From Anaerolineae bacterium (GTDB lineage Bacteria > Chloroflexota > Anaerolineae > Anaerolineales > Villigracilaceae): a stretch of 64,000 nt of DNA. Position 1 is the stretch's first letter, and each line of letters opens with the position of its first letter. Below are positions 25,090 to 32,251 of this stretch, in pieces. The notes beneath the pieces were generated by a model. That model did not search any database. It saw only the letters and a list, made by a program, of their open reading frames with translations, and was not told the DNA's origin. The position numbers and the translations under genes are program-made. Location of the stretch: the NCBI GenBank assembly GCA_017303655.1, contig JAFLCE010000003.1:62001-126000 (forward strand), read 5' to 3'.

Positions 25090-25726
25090 CTAACAAAAAA
25101 GCTCCGCCGTGGTTGAAATAATTACCCAAGCATCTAATTGGTTTTCATGGTCGAACCAAATTCTTTGCTTTCCATTTCCTGCGAAAACTGGCAACATTTT
25201 TGGATCTGACGGTATTTCTAATTTATGCTCAATGCTTTCTTTTTGAAGGCAAATCAACGAAGAGTTGTTTTTTACAAGAGCGCTAGTTATAGTTGCATCA
25301 ATTAATTTATCACTCAGATTGTCCCACTGATCTTCCGAAAGTTGATTGAGCAAAGGTTTTTGTATTTGATATTGATTAAGGTTTGCCGCAACCCATTGCC
25401 CATTTAATAGCAACCAATTATCTGCTCCCCAAAGAATCAACACTAACCATTCTTCAGCATAAAGATTTGTAGAAGTTAACTTGACACCAAAGAAACCTGG
25501 ACCGCCCATCCCATAACTTCCAAGATTGCCGCTCCATTTAATTATTTTCCTATGCAGAATTCGCTCAACGCCAAAGTGGCGTAGAGTTTTAGGGTATGAC
25601 TTTGCCTGTTCGGCTATTGTTGCAGCTTTTCCAAAATAGTGCAAGTAGCTGGCAGGCTGAGGAAATGAGCCATCATACTCATATTCATAACAAGTAACGA
25701 TATTGTTTTTTTTGTTCGAAATCCAT
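25090..25726 (-). pseudogene. Cassette gene frameshifted at an A8 run (or assembly error)
   Basis: The downstream frame gives about 184 residues from a TTG, but protein-like sequence (NNIVTCYEYEYDGSFPQPAS) continues upstream in that frame without a start. An ATG at 25726 opens in another frame with MDFEQKN. The two join if the T8 run at 25706-25713 (A8 on the coding strand) loses one base, giving one protein of about 212 residues. No family is recognised; it is soluble and rich in Trp/Tyr. The break may be real, phase-variable or a homopolymer error. Confidence 0.68.
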
Positions 25727-25768
25727 AATGTTTTACTGATAGTTGGGAATTTTTGAAATTTTGAAGCG

Positions 25769-25898
25769 GACCAACGGTTTGCGCTACCCGCGCTGGGGCG
25801 GGCGGCGGAACGCCGTCCAACTGGGAAAAAGAAAAGGCGTAGAAAAATGCTTGGAATCGCGCCAGACTCCCCAGCGTCGGGTGCACGCTGTGTTGGGC
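25769..25898 (-). repeat. attC-like site 5 (long type)
   Basis: The outer boxes are GACCAAC (25769-25775) and GTTGGGC (25892-25898). It carries the CGCGCTGGGGCGGGCGGCGG centre and the long-type inner word AAGGCGTAGAAAAATGCTTG shared with site 7, then GTGCACGCT. Confidence 0.78.
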
Positions 25899-25920
25899 AG
25901 TTTTTGGATTTTCAATGTTC

Positions 25921-26577
25921 TTATCCTACAAGAAGTTGAAAACGTTTTGGAACTAAACCTATTCTACCAATGGATTTGCACCAATAACCTACAGCTATAA
26001 CTAAATCAAGCCATAATGAAATTCCCAAGTACTTTCTAAAACTATCATCTAAATTTCTCAACAATGATGAAATTTCAGTATCCGTATTATGTTGGCTATT
26101 AAGTAGTTTCTGCCATTCTTTCACTATATTGAGACCATCTATCCACACCTCACTGTTTGGATCTTCGTTTGTGTATAGGCTAAAATGTGTGAATAGGGTT
26201 TGAGCGTGTTCTGTAGATGACGTTTTGGATATTTCATCAAGTTTTTTATGTCCTAACCCCAATCCGTCGGATTTAAGAAATATATCCCGAGGTGGTAGAG
26301 AGATAACTTCTTTTGAAGAGACCCAATCATATGCTCGTTCAGCCAAATCAAACCACATAACTGTATTGTATCTATTTGCATGAACGACGCCGATGAATGA
26401 TAACAGCTCGTCCCGCGTCACTTTTTCTGAGTCAATTAACCGCAACCATTCATGAGCAGTATCCAATCCTTTTTTCCAAACTCCAATATTACAGTCAGGA
26501 TGTTCAATACAATCCTGAACAGATTCGTCAAAATATTCGATAATACTTACTGCATGTTTACGGTATTCTGTACTCAT
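25921..26577 (-). CDS. Internally duplicated cassette protein, unknown function
   Basis: The 218-residue soluble protein appears to contain two related units of about 75 residues. The first has VWKKGLDTAHEWLRLI followed by MWFDLAERAYDW. The second has VWIDGLNIVKEWQKLL followed by LWLDLVIAVGYW. Spacing within both is similar, so an internal duplication is likely. The start at 26577 avoids a longer TTG version that begins inside attC-like site 6. No family is recognised. Confidence 0.75.
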   Translation of the reverse strand: MSTEYRKHAVSIIEYFDESVQDCIEHPDCNIGVWKKGLDTAHEWLRLIDSEKVTRDELLSFIGVVHANRYNTVMWFDLAERAYDWVSSKEVISLPPRDIFLKSDGLGLGHKKLDEISKTSSTEHAQTLFTHFSLYTNEDPNSEVWIDGLNIVKEWQKLLNSQHNTDTEISSLLRNLDDSFRKYLGISLWLDLVIAVGYWCKSIGRIGLVPKRFQLLVG

Positions 26578-26607
26578 CTTTTTTGGATAATTTTTCTCAA
26601 AGGAACT

Positions 26608-26705
26608 GCCCAACGGACTTGCCGTACCCGCCCCGTCACGCGGACTTGGCGAAGCCGTCCAGCCAGAAAAGTCAGGTAGTATCTTTGCTGTACGCTTTGT
26701 TGGGT
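26608..26705 (-). repeat. attC-like site 6 (short type)
   Basis: The outer boxes are GCCCAAC (26608-26614) and GTTGGGT (26699-26705). The inside matches sites 3 and 4 almost exactly, including GTCAGGTAGTATCTTTGCTG. The preceding gene's stop codon is only 4 nt away. Confidence 0.8.
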
Positions 26706-26709
26706 AACA

Positions 26710-27507
26710 TTACTCTTCAATAAACGCGGGTTGTAGGTTGTTTCCGTACACATATCTTAATAATAATTTTGCTCCAAATTTCATGAGCAAGTACAGGAGA
26801 AAATTGTTGATAATAACAGCAATTACTAGAGGGAATAGCAATGACAGAATAGAAAGAGCAACAAAAGGCAGTGAAAAAAATATCATGAGAGTGGAAATAG
26901 CGCACCTCTTGAGTATGTTTTGAGGAGGAGGTGCAAATTTGGATAAGTTTCTCTGGAGTATCTCGATTATTTCCAACATTTTTTCGTATGTTTGTGGCTT
27001 GAGTGTGAAACAAACGGTTTCAGGCATTGAAGATGACCAAATAATTATCTCTTTGCGTTCATTAATACTGAAGCCGCTAAAGGTATTCCATGGGAAAAGA
27101 TTGTTTCCAAATAAAATTCCTTCCGCGGTTAATGCGTAATGACGTTCCCCGCTACTCAGATTAATAATTGGATGTAATAAATTTGCTCCCCAAAGGAAAC
27201 CTGTATTCATAATAAAAAAGAACAAAATTGGAGTAGATAGCACTGAAAGCCATGAAATATTAAATGGATTGATGACAATAGTAATTATAGTTACTATTCC
27301 AATAAGGACAGTAGATGCCCAATGGCTATAAATTGAAATACCCATGTGTATATCATCGTGAAACTCGAAGCGAGGGTTTTCCGCCCATGTAACGAGTGTA
27401 TTCTTATAATTTCGATAGGCACGTAACTTGCGAGTATCTTTAATCCGTGAAATACTGCCAATTACAGTGAGTACTAGAAATATGATGATAAGAAATGTTT
27501 TGATCAT
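26710..27507 (-). CDS. Cassette membrane protein with a PH-like middle domain
   Basis: The 265-residue protein has hydrophobic segments at about 3-20, 65-85, 88-110 and two near the C terminus (about 200-245). The central soluble part (about 120-190) includes YALTAEGILFGNNLFPWNTF and IIIWSSS, wording typical of bacterial PH-like domains of the DUF5673 kind. Function is unknown. It fills a one-gene cassette between sites 7 and 6, with the stop codon almost touching site 6. Confidence 0.78.
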   Translation of the reverse strand: MIKTFLIIIFLVLTVIGSISRIKDTRKLRAYRNYKNTLVTWAENPRFEFHDDIHMGISIYSHWASTVLIGIVTIITIVINPFNISWLSVLSTPILFFFIMNTGFLWGANLLHPIINLSSGERHYALTAEGILFGNNLFPWNTFSGFSINERKEIIIWSSSMPETVCFTLKPQTYEKMLEIIEILQRNLSKFAPPPQNILKRCAISTLMIFFSLPFVALSILSLLFPLVIAVIINNFLLYLLMKFGAKLLLRYVYGNNLQPAFIEE

Positions 27508-27541
27508 TTAGATTTTTGTATATCTATTTTCTCGTTTTGTT

Positions 27542-27696
27542 GCCCAACGGTTTGCGGCTCATCCCCGATAAGGGATACCCGCCCCGTTACGTGGACTTGG
27601 CGAAGCCGTCCAGCCAGAAAAATAATAAGGCGTAGAAAACTGCTTGAGATTTGCGCACGCGAAGCGCCTCAGCATCAGGTGCACGCTTTGTTAGGC
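27542..27696 (-). repeat. attC-like site 7 (long type)
   Basis: The outer boxes are GCCCAAC (27542-27548) and GTTAGGC (27690-27696). The GTTAGGC variant also appears, as its complement GCCTAAC, at the far side of the same cassette (28443-28449). It contains AAGGCGTAGAAAACTGCTTG and a GCGCACGCGAAGCGC stem. Confidence 0.8.
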
Positions 27697-27731
27697 GCGA
27701 TTTTACGATAGCTAGTAATGTGTCCAAAATT

Positions 27732-28421
27732 CTATCCACCTATGAATAAGGGGGAAATTAGCGAACCCGCAATTCCAATCGATAATGCAACAATTGTTCC
27801 AAAAATAACTGCGCCTTGTACGTTATATTTGTAATTAACAAGAGCTTCAGCGCCTTGATCTTGGTACAACTCATAAGCACCATTTTGTAATCGAGCTAAT
27901 GCCCATGCGTAGCCAAAATTAACTCCCATTGCTAAAAAAGGAATGCTTAAGACAAGTTGAATTGGTGCATTTTTGTTAGTCGAAAAAATCATGATCCACC
28001 CTAATGCTAATGCAATTGCCAATAATGGTACGATGATCGAAAGCAGAATAGTTGTGACTTGCCATTCTGGTTTCTTTAGTCGTTTCCAGTTAAATCCTAA
28101 TATGATTCCGACGAAAACAGATGAGGCAATAACAACAAACCCAAGAATTTGATAAGGATTCCAAGGTGCATGCCGTTCAGTTGCTTTTGTGTTATTTCCT
28201 TTGTTGTTTATTGGCGCATTGTCAAGTCTTGGGTCTAATATCCCTCCACGCCAAATATTTACTCCAAGTGCGCCAGCAAGGGCTACTGCAATAATTGCAC
28301 CACCAATGTAGTATGCAGGTATGCCACTTATACGCCAACCATTGAGCCCAATCCAAAAAAGCCACATTCCGAAAATGAAAATAAAAATAAGAGCCAAGGT
28401 GCGTTTTTTCTTTGGTTCCAT
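27732..28421 (-). CDS. Cassette-encoded polytopic membrane protein
   Basis: The 229-residue protein has about six hydrophobic segments: 9-26, 35-54, 90-108, 122-145, 155-175 and 202-225. A polar linker at about 60-85 is followed by PWNPYQILGF. No family is recognised. AAGGAGACAAAATAC before the ATG is one of the best ribosome-binding sites in the array. The cassette is bounded by the matching variant boxes GTTAGGC and GCCTAAC. Confidence 0.78.
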   Translation of the reverse strand: MEPKKKRTLALIFIFIFGMWLFWIGLNGWRISGIPAYYIGGAIIAVALAGALGVNIWRGGILDPRLDNAPINNKGNNTKATERHAPWNPYQILGFVVIASSVFVGIILGFNWKRLKKPEWQVTTILLSIIVPLLAIALALGWIMIFSTNKNAPIQLVLSIPFLAMGVNFGYAWALARLQNGAYELYQDQGAEALVNYKYNVQGAVIFGTIVALSIGIAGSLISPLFIGG

Positions 28422-28442
28422 GTATTTTGTCTCCTTAGAAGC

Positions 28443-28556
28443 GCCTAACGATTTGCGTTACCCGCGCTGGGGTGGGGATGGCGAAGCCATCCAGCTAGAA
28501 AAGTCAGGTAGTATCTTTGCTGTACGCTAGTATCTTTGCTGGACGCTTTGTCGGGC
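28443..28556 (-). repeat. attC-like site 8 with internal 19-bp duplication
   Basis: The outer boxes are GCCTAAC (28443-28449) and GTCGGGC (28550-28556, one base off consensus). The word GTATCTTTGCTG-x-ACGCT occurs twice in tandem (28511-28529 and 28530-28548), a feature of this copy alone. Confidence 0.78.
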
Positions 28557-28672
28557 GTTTTTGGATTGTGCAGGACTCGCCAACTGAAAACCAGAACCGC
28601 CGCAAACCTGACTGAATTTTACACGCTAAAACATTTTTGCAGCCAACTTTTTTGTTCTAGCAGTTTCAATTT

Positions 28673-29146
28673 TCAACCCGCAATACCTGCTTCTGTAAAC
28701 TTTCCATCTTCTGACATTTTCACAATAACGGTATGTCCTAAAAACATGTTACCGTCATTGTAGTAAATCTCCGCTTCACCATCGGGATATAAAATGATTG
28801 CTTCAAGAATAAGCCGATTCTGAAAGGCGCTAGAATTAATAGTGCCTTCGTTGTTCCAGTTCTCATTGAAGATCGCTAATAAGTCGTCGCTGGCTTTTTG
28901 AAGTATTTTCTCTTCTGACTGAGAAATAATGTTGAAGGCTTCCCGTGATTTGTCAGAAATTACGGGAGGACTGTTTCTTGATGATATATGCAAATTGACG
29001 TTTCTAGAAAATAAATTGACTTTACCTGAAAACCATTCGAGTTCATGCTCCCAAATTAGTTTTCCAAACCGTATATCGTCAATGGTTATCTTTCTAAACT
29101 TTCTGGAAATTAATACGACTACATCTTTGAAATAATCTCTAATCAT
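28673..29146 (-). CDS. DUF2262 family protein
   Basis: The 157-residue protein matches DUF2262: FGKLIWEHELEWFSG near residue 27, a helical middle (SEEKILQKASDDLLAIFNENW) and the C-terminal strands ILYPDGEAEIYYNDGNMFLGH. Function is unknown; members are often linked to immunity-type or phage-associated genes. It is the first cassette in reading order (rightmost). The start follows a weak ribosome-binding region and lies 25 nt from the GTTGGGC box. Confidence 0.84.
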   Translation of the reverse strand: MIRDYFKDVVVLISRKFRKITIDDIRFGKLIWEHELEWFSGKVNLFSRNVNLHISSRNSPPVISDKSREAFNIISQSEEKILQKASDDLLAIFNENWNNEGTINSSAFQNRLILEAIILYPDGEAEIYYNDGNMFLGHTVIVKMSEDGKFTEAGIAG

Positions 29147-29170
29147 TTGGTTTCAACTTTGCAAGAAAAC

Positions 29171-29235
29171 GCCCAACTATGGGGGTTCTGTATAACCCCC
29201 CGTTTTAGGTGGTTATACAGTCTGTAGGCTGTATA
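29171..29235. repeat. Array head: R'-type box plus nested palindromes
   Basis: GCCCAAC (29171-29177) forms the right-hand boundary of the array. Beside it GGGGGTT/AACCCCC (29181-29187, 29194-29200) and CTGTATAACC/GGTTATACAG (29188-29197, 29211-29220) overlap, so the two stems exclude each other. The CTGTATA word recurs at 29229-29235. It does not resemble the eight internal sites. It may be an attI-like or foreign attC end. Confidence 0.6.
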
Positions 29236-29364
29236 AGTAGCTTTGTACTTTATAACAGCATTATACAAGCACAAACAGAACGTAGCAAGAAATACACATT
29301 CCACTAAATACAGTAAAATCTACTCGCTTAAAATCTGAAACCTAACACTTGGTACCCTTTCTCC

Positions 29365-30282
29365 ATGCGCCTAAAAGCAGACATCACTCTTTTTTTCATT
29401 TCCATCATTTGGGGCTCTGCCTTCGTAGCCCAACGCGTCGCCGGGCAAGTTGGCAGCGTCTACATCTTTAACGGAGTTCGCTATTTGCTGGCAGGGCTCG
29501 TCGTCTTGCCATTTGCATGGCGTGCTTTACGTCCAAATGGAAGTCAAGCTGAACGCCCAACTTCCATTTCGCGTGAACAAACCAAATGGATGCTTATCGC
29601 TGGCTTCTTCCTTTTTATGGGGAGCGCCTTACAACAAGCAGGCATGCAATACACCACGGCAGGCAATGCAGGCTTCATTACCAGTTTGTATGTTGTCCTC
29701 ATCCCACTTATCCTTTTCTTCTTTTGGGGTGAAAAGCCGCATTGGATGTTCATCGTTGCAGTTGTGTTGGCAATGGCAGGCGCCTTCCTGCTTTCCACCG
29801 GCGGGAAGCTCGATCAAATTCAATTTGGTGATCTTTTAGAATTTATCGGCGCTTTATTTTGGGCAGTTCATGTGGTCATTCTCGGCAAGTATGCCCACAA
29901 ATTTGAAGCGATGTCCTTTTCAGTGGGGCAGTTGCTCGTGTGTGGTTTGCTCAACCTGAGTGTCGGCGTTTTTGTAGAACCGATGCCGGTTTTCAATGCC
30001 AACTTCTTGTTTGCCATTGGCTATACCGCTTTCCTTTCACTGGGATTATGTTACACACTTCAGATCTGGGCACAGAAGCATACTCCGCCCGCCGATGCCG
30101 CTTTGATCATTGGGCTTGAGTCTGTGTTTGCAGTCCTTTCGGGTTGGCTTCTGTTAGATGAACGCTTGGTAGGCATTCAGATCATCGGATGCATCATGAT
30201 CTTCGCGGCAGTCATCCTCTCGCAATTGAAAGAATGGACATCAGGTACAATTGACCACGATCATTTAGTGGAGGGGCGCTAA
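29365..30282 (+). CDS. DMT superfamily transporter (two EamA domains)
   Basis: The 305-residue membrane protein has about ten hydrophobic segments in two homologous halves, beginning FFISIIWGSAFVAQRVAG, the typical EamA opening. The second half starts near 150 (LEFIGALFWAVHVVILGK) and includes GLESVFAVLSGWLLLDERL. It should move a metabolite or drug across the membrane; the substrate is unknown. It is the first plus-strand gene right of the cassette array. Confidence 0.9.
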   Translation: MRLKADITLFFISIIWGSAFVAQRVAGQVGSVYIFNGVRYLLAGLVVLPFAWRALRPNGSQAERPTSISREQTKWMLIAGFFLFMGSALQQAGMQYTTAGNAGFITSLYVVLIPLILFFFWGEKPHWMFIVAVVLAMAGAFLLSTGGKLDQIQFGDLLEFIGALFWAVHVVILGKYAHKFEAMSFSVGQLLVCGLLNLSVGVFVEPMPVFNANFLFAIGYTAFLSLGLCYTLQIWAQKHTPPADAALIIGLESVFAVLSGWLLLDERLVGIQIIGCIMIFAAVILSQLKEWTSGTIDHDHLVEGR

Positions 30283-30341
30283 CCTAGCCCCATTCACTTC
30301 TCACTATTCACTACTCTCTACTATCTATTCTCTATTCACCC

Positions 30342-30917
30342 ATGCCCTCACAACACCTCGACCTCTCCTTTCATCCCCTAACCCAAAAACTCTGGCGTGA
30401 TTTTGAAATGCTCTTCGGCGAGAACGGCGCCTGTGGCGGCTGCTGGTGCATGAATTGGAAACTACGCGGCAAAGCCTACGACGAAAACAAAGGCGAAGGC
30501 AACCGTCAACTGCAAAAGTCCATCGTCGATTCAAAGATCGTCCCCGGCTTGCTCGCTTATTCTGAAGGCTATCCCATTGGCTGGGTCGCTATTGAACCGC
30601 GCAGTCACTATCCCAAACTGGCGCATTCGCGTGTGCTGGCTCCCATTGATAATAAAGAAGTCTGGTCGCTCACTTGTCTGTTCGTAGAGAAAAAGCATCG
30701 CCGAAAGGGCATGGCTGTAGCGCTGATTCAAGCCGCAGCGCAGTATGCGGCGAGCCGCGGTGCTCGCATCGTCGAAGGCTATCCCATCGATTCCAAAGGC
30801 GAGGCGTCGCCGGTCTTCATTTTCACCGGCACGGCGTCGGCATTCAAACAAGCCGGCTTTAAAGAAGTTTCACGCGCCGCCCCCACCCGACCGATCTTTC
30901 GACTGACCATCAAATGA
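30342..30917 (+). CDS. GNAT family N-acetyltransferase
   Basis: The 191-residue protein has a Cys-rich early segment (CGGCWCMNWKLRG, about 31-43), then LTCLFVEKKHRRKGMAVALI (about 109-128), the GNAT strand and acetyl-CoA loop, and EGYPIDS further on. The layout fits YdjH/AANH-associated GNAT proteins of unknown substrate. No ribosome-binding site is seen: the leader 30293-30341 is a C/T-rich run of ATTCACT/CTCTACT words. The stop overlaps the next start by 4 nt. Confidence 0.82.
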   Translation: MPSQHLDLSFHPLTQKLWRDFEMLFGENGACGGCWCMNWKLRGKAYDENKGEGNRQLQKSIVDSKIVPGLLAYSEGYPIGWVAIEPRSHYPKLAHSRVLAPIDNKEVWSLTCLFVEKKHRRKGMAVALIQAAAQYAASRGARIVEGYPIDSKGEASPVFIFTGTASAFKQAGFKEVSRAAPTRPIFRLTIK

Positions 30918-32167
30918 GTTTTCAACCGCCATCCAAATCACTCACAACCCGCGATTATATTTTCATCACCGTGGTTGTGCTCTTATTCATTGCCATCTCG
31001 CTGGGTTTGTATAATTTCAATCTTTCATTACCCAATGGCGGCGGAGAATTTTTGCGGCATTGGGCAGGCGGGCGCGCATTTATCTTTGACCGTTTCAATC
31101 CCTACGAAGGCGAAGTGCCTGCCCGCGTGCAACAATTGGTGTATGAAGGCAACGCTGGGGCAGGGGATGAACCCTATATTTTAGATACGCCCTTTCATCT
31201 TTTACTACTCTATTTTCCTTTCTCGCTTCTTTCCGACCCGTTGCTTGCCCGGGCGATATATACCTTGATCTTGGAGTGGGCTTTGTTCGCACTGGTTGTG
31301 CTAAGCCTGCGCCTCACCGATTGGACCGTTCCGCGCTGGTTTGCGCCTTTGTTCTTTTTATTCTGTGTTGCGAACTTCTACACCTACCAATCCATTCTCG
31401 ATGCCAGCCCTATTTTGATGTTAGCTTTTTTCTTTGTCTGTATTCTCTTCACGTTGCAAAATGGACAGGATGAAGTGGCAGGCGCTTTGATCTCATTTTC
31501 TTTATATTATTGGGAGGTAGGGCTTCCTTTCCTTTTGTTCATTGCTTGGTATGCCTATAAGACACATCGCACGCGCATCTTTGCCGGGTTTGGTATGTTC
31601 TCATTTATCACTATCATGGCTTCTATTCCTATCTTTCCTGATTGGTTTATTCCCTACCTGCGTGCCGGGATGAATAACCTGCGTGCCGATTTTGGGTATT
31701 CCATCTTCTCGGCATTCACAGAACTCCTGCCCTCGTTTGGCAATTGGCTTGCCTGGGTTGTCATCGTGATTCTCATCATTGCCCTTGGCAGTGAATGGAA
31801 TGCCGCCATTCAAAGAGACGATCCCCGCCGCTTTTATTGGACGGCTTGCCTCTCTCTGGCAGCGGCGCCTTTGCTCGGCTTTCGCACCCAGTGGGAAAAT
31901 CTCGCCGTGCTGATCATTCCGCTTGCCTTGATCTTTGCCATCATCCATGATCGCTGGCGGGCGGGCAACCTTTTGATCGTGCTATTTCTATTGATATGGC
32001 TACTGGTGCCGTGGGTCTTGGTTCTATATGGCATTCCCGCCTATGGCGAAATTGTAAACCAATTGATATTTCTGCTGCCCCCGCTTTTCACCGTCGTTGG
32101 TTTATACTGGATTCGCTGGTGGGCAATTCGCCCTCCGCGCATTTGGGCAGATGCCGTAGTTCGGTAA
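30914..32167 (+). CDS. Polytopic GT87-like (DUF2029) membrane protein
   Basis: The 417-residue integral membrane protein has about ten to eleven hydrophobic segments. After the first helix (about 13-33) an outward loop holds HWAGGRAFIFDRFNPYEGEVP, as in GT-C fold polyprenyl-mannosyltransferases of the GT87/DUF2029 group. It probably uses a lipid-linked sugar to build an extracytoplasmic glycan or lipid. The ATG overlaps the GNAT stop by 4 nt. Two more GT-C-like genes follow. Confidence 0.78.
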   Translation: MSFQPPSKSLTTRDYIFITVVVLLFIAISLGLYNFNLSLPNGGGEFLRHWAGGRAFIFDRFNPYEGEVPARVQQLVYEGNAGAGDEPYILDTPFHLLLLYFPFSLLSDPLLARAIYTLILEWALFALVVLSLRLTDWTVPRWFAPLFFLFCVANFYTYQSILDASPILMLAFFFVCILFTLQNGQDEVAGALISFSLYYWEVGLPFLLFIAWYAYKTHRTRIFAGFGMFSFITIMASIPIFPDWFIPYLRAGMNNLRADFGYSIFSAFTELLPSFGNWLAWVVIVILIIALGSEWNAAIQRDDPRRFYWTACLSLAAAPLLGFRTQWENLAVLIIPLALIFAIIHDRWRAGNLLIVLFLLIWLLVPWVLVLYGIPAYGEIVNQLIFLLPPLFTVVGLYWIRWWAIRPPRIWADAVVR

Positions 32168-32191
32168 TAAACGCAACTCTAGTTTCTTCTT

Positions 32192-32246
32192 TCACTATTC
32201 ACTATTCACTATTCACTATTCACTATTCACTATTCACTATTCACTT
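32192..32246 (+). repeat. Heptamer tandem repeat TTCACTA, almost eight copies
   Basis: Seven exact copies of TTCACTA (32192-32240) and a partial eighth (TTCACT) fill the space before the start codon at 32252. The repeat ends 5 nt before the ATG, where a ribosome-binding site would normally lie. Related wording occurs before the GNAT gene at 30342. Confidence 0.95.
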
Positions 32247-32251
32247 TCCTC

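Larger units (their letters stand above)
21872..29177 (-). mobile_element. Integron-type gene cassette array without integrase
   Basis: Eight structured repeats of about 90-160 bp alternate with single minus-strand genes between 23.1 and 28.6 kb. A ninth R'-type box lies at 29171-29177 and a decayed repeat at 21872-21902. Each repeat lies 3' of its gene and is bounded by RYYYAAC/GTTRRRY-type 7-mers. The inside carries a GGACGGC-TTC-GCCGTCC hairpin. This is the arrangement of attC sites and cassettes. No intI-like tyrosine recombinase is encoded in the window, so this is an orphan array or a piece of one. Confidence 0.8.

Noticed and set aside
25614..25886. Separate 90-residue minus-strand gene
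   Set aside because: It begins inside attC-like site 5 and its second half is the out-of-frame shadow of the frameshifted gene at 25090-25726.
23127..28556. Regular repeats considered as a CRISPR array
   Set aside because: The repeats are 86-158 bp, imperfect, and separated by whole genes of 330-800 bp. CRISPR repeats are short and near-identical with short spacers.
23127..28556. Repeats considered as MITEs or REP-type palindromes
   Set aside because: No target-site duplications were seen, every copy has the same orientation and gene-relative position, and variant boxes match across the gene rather than within the repeat.
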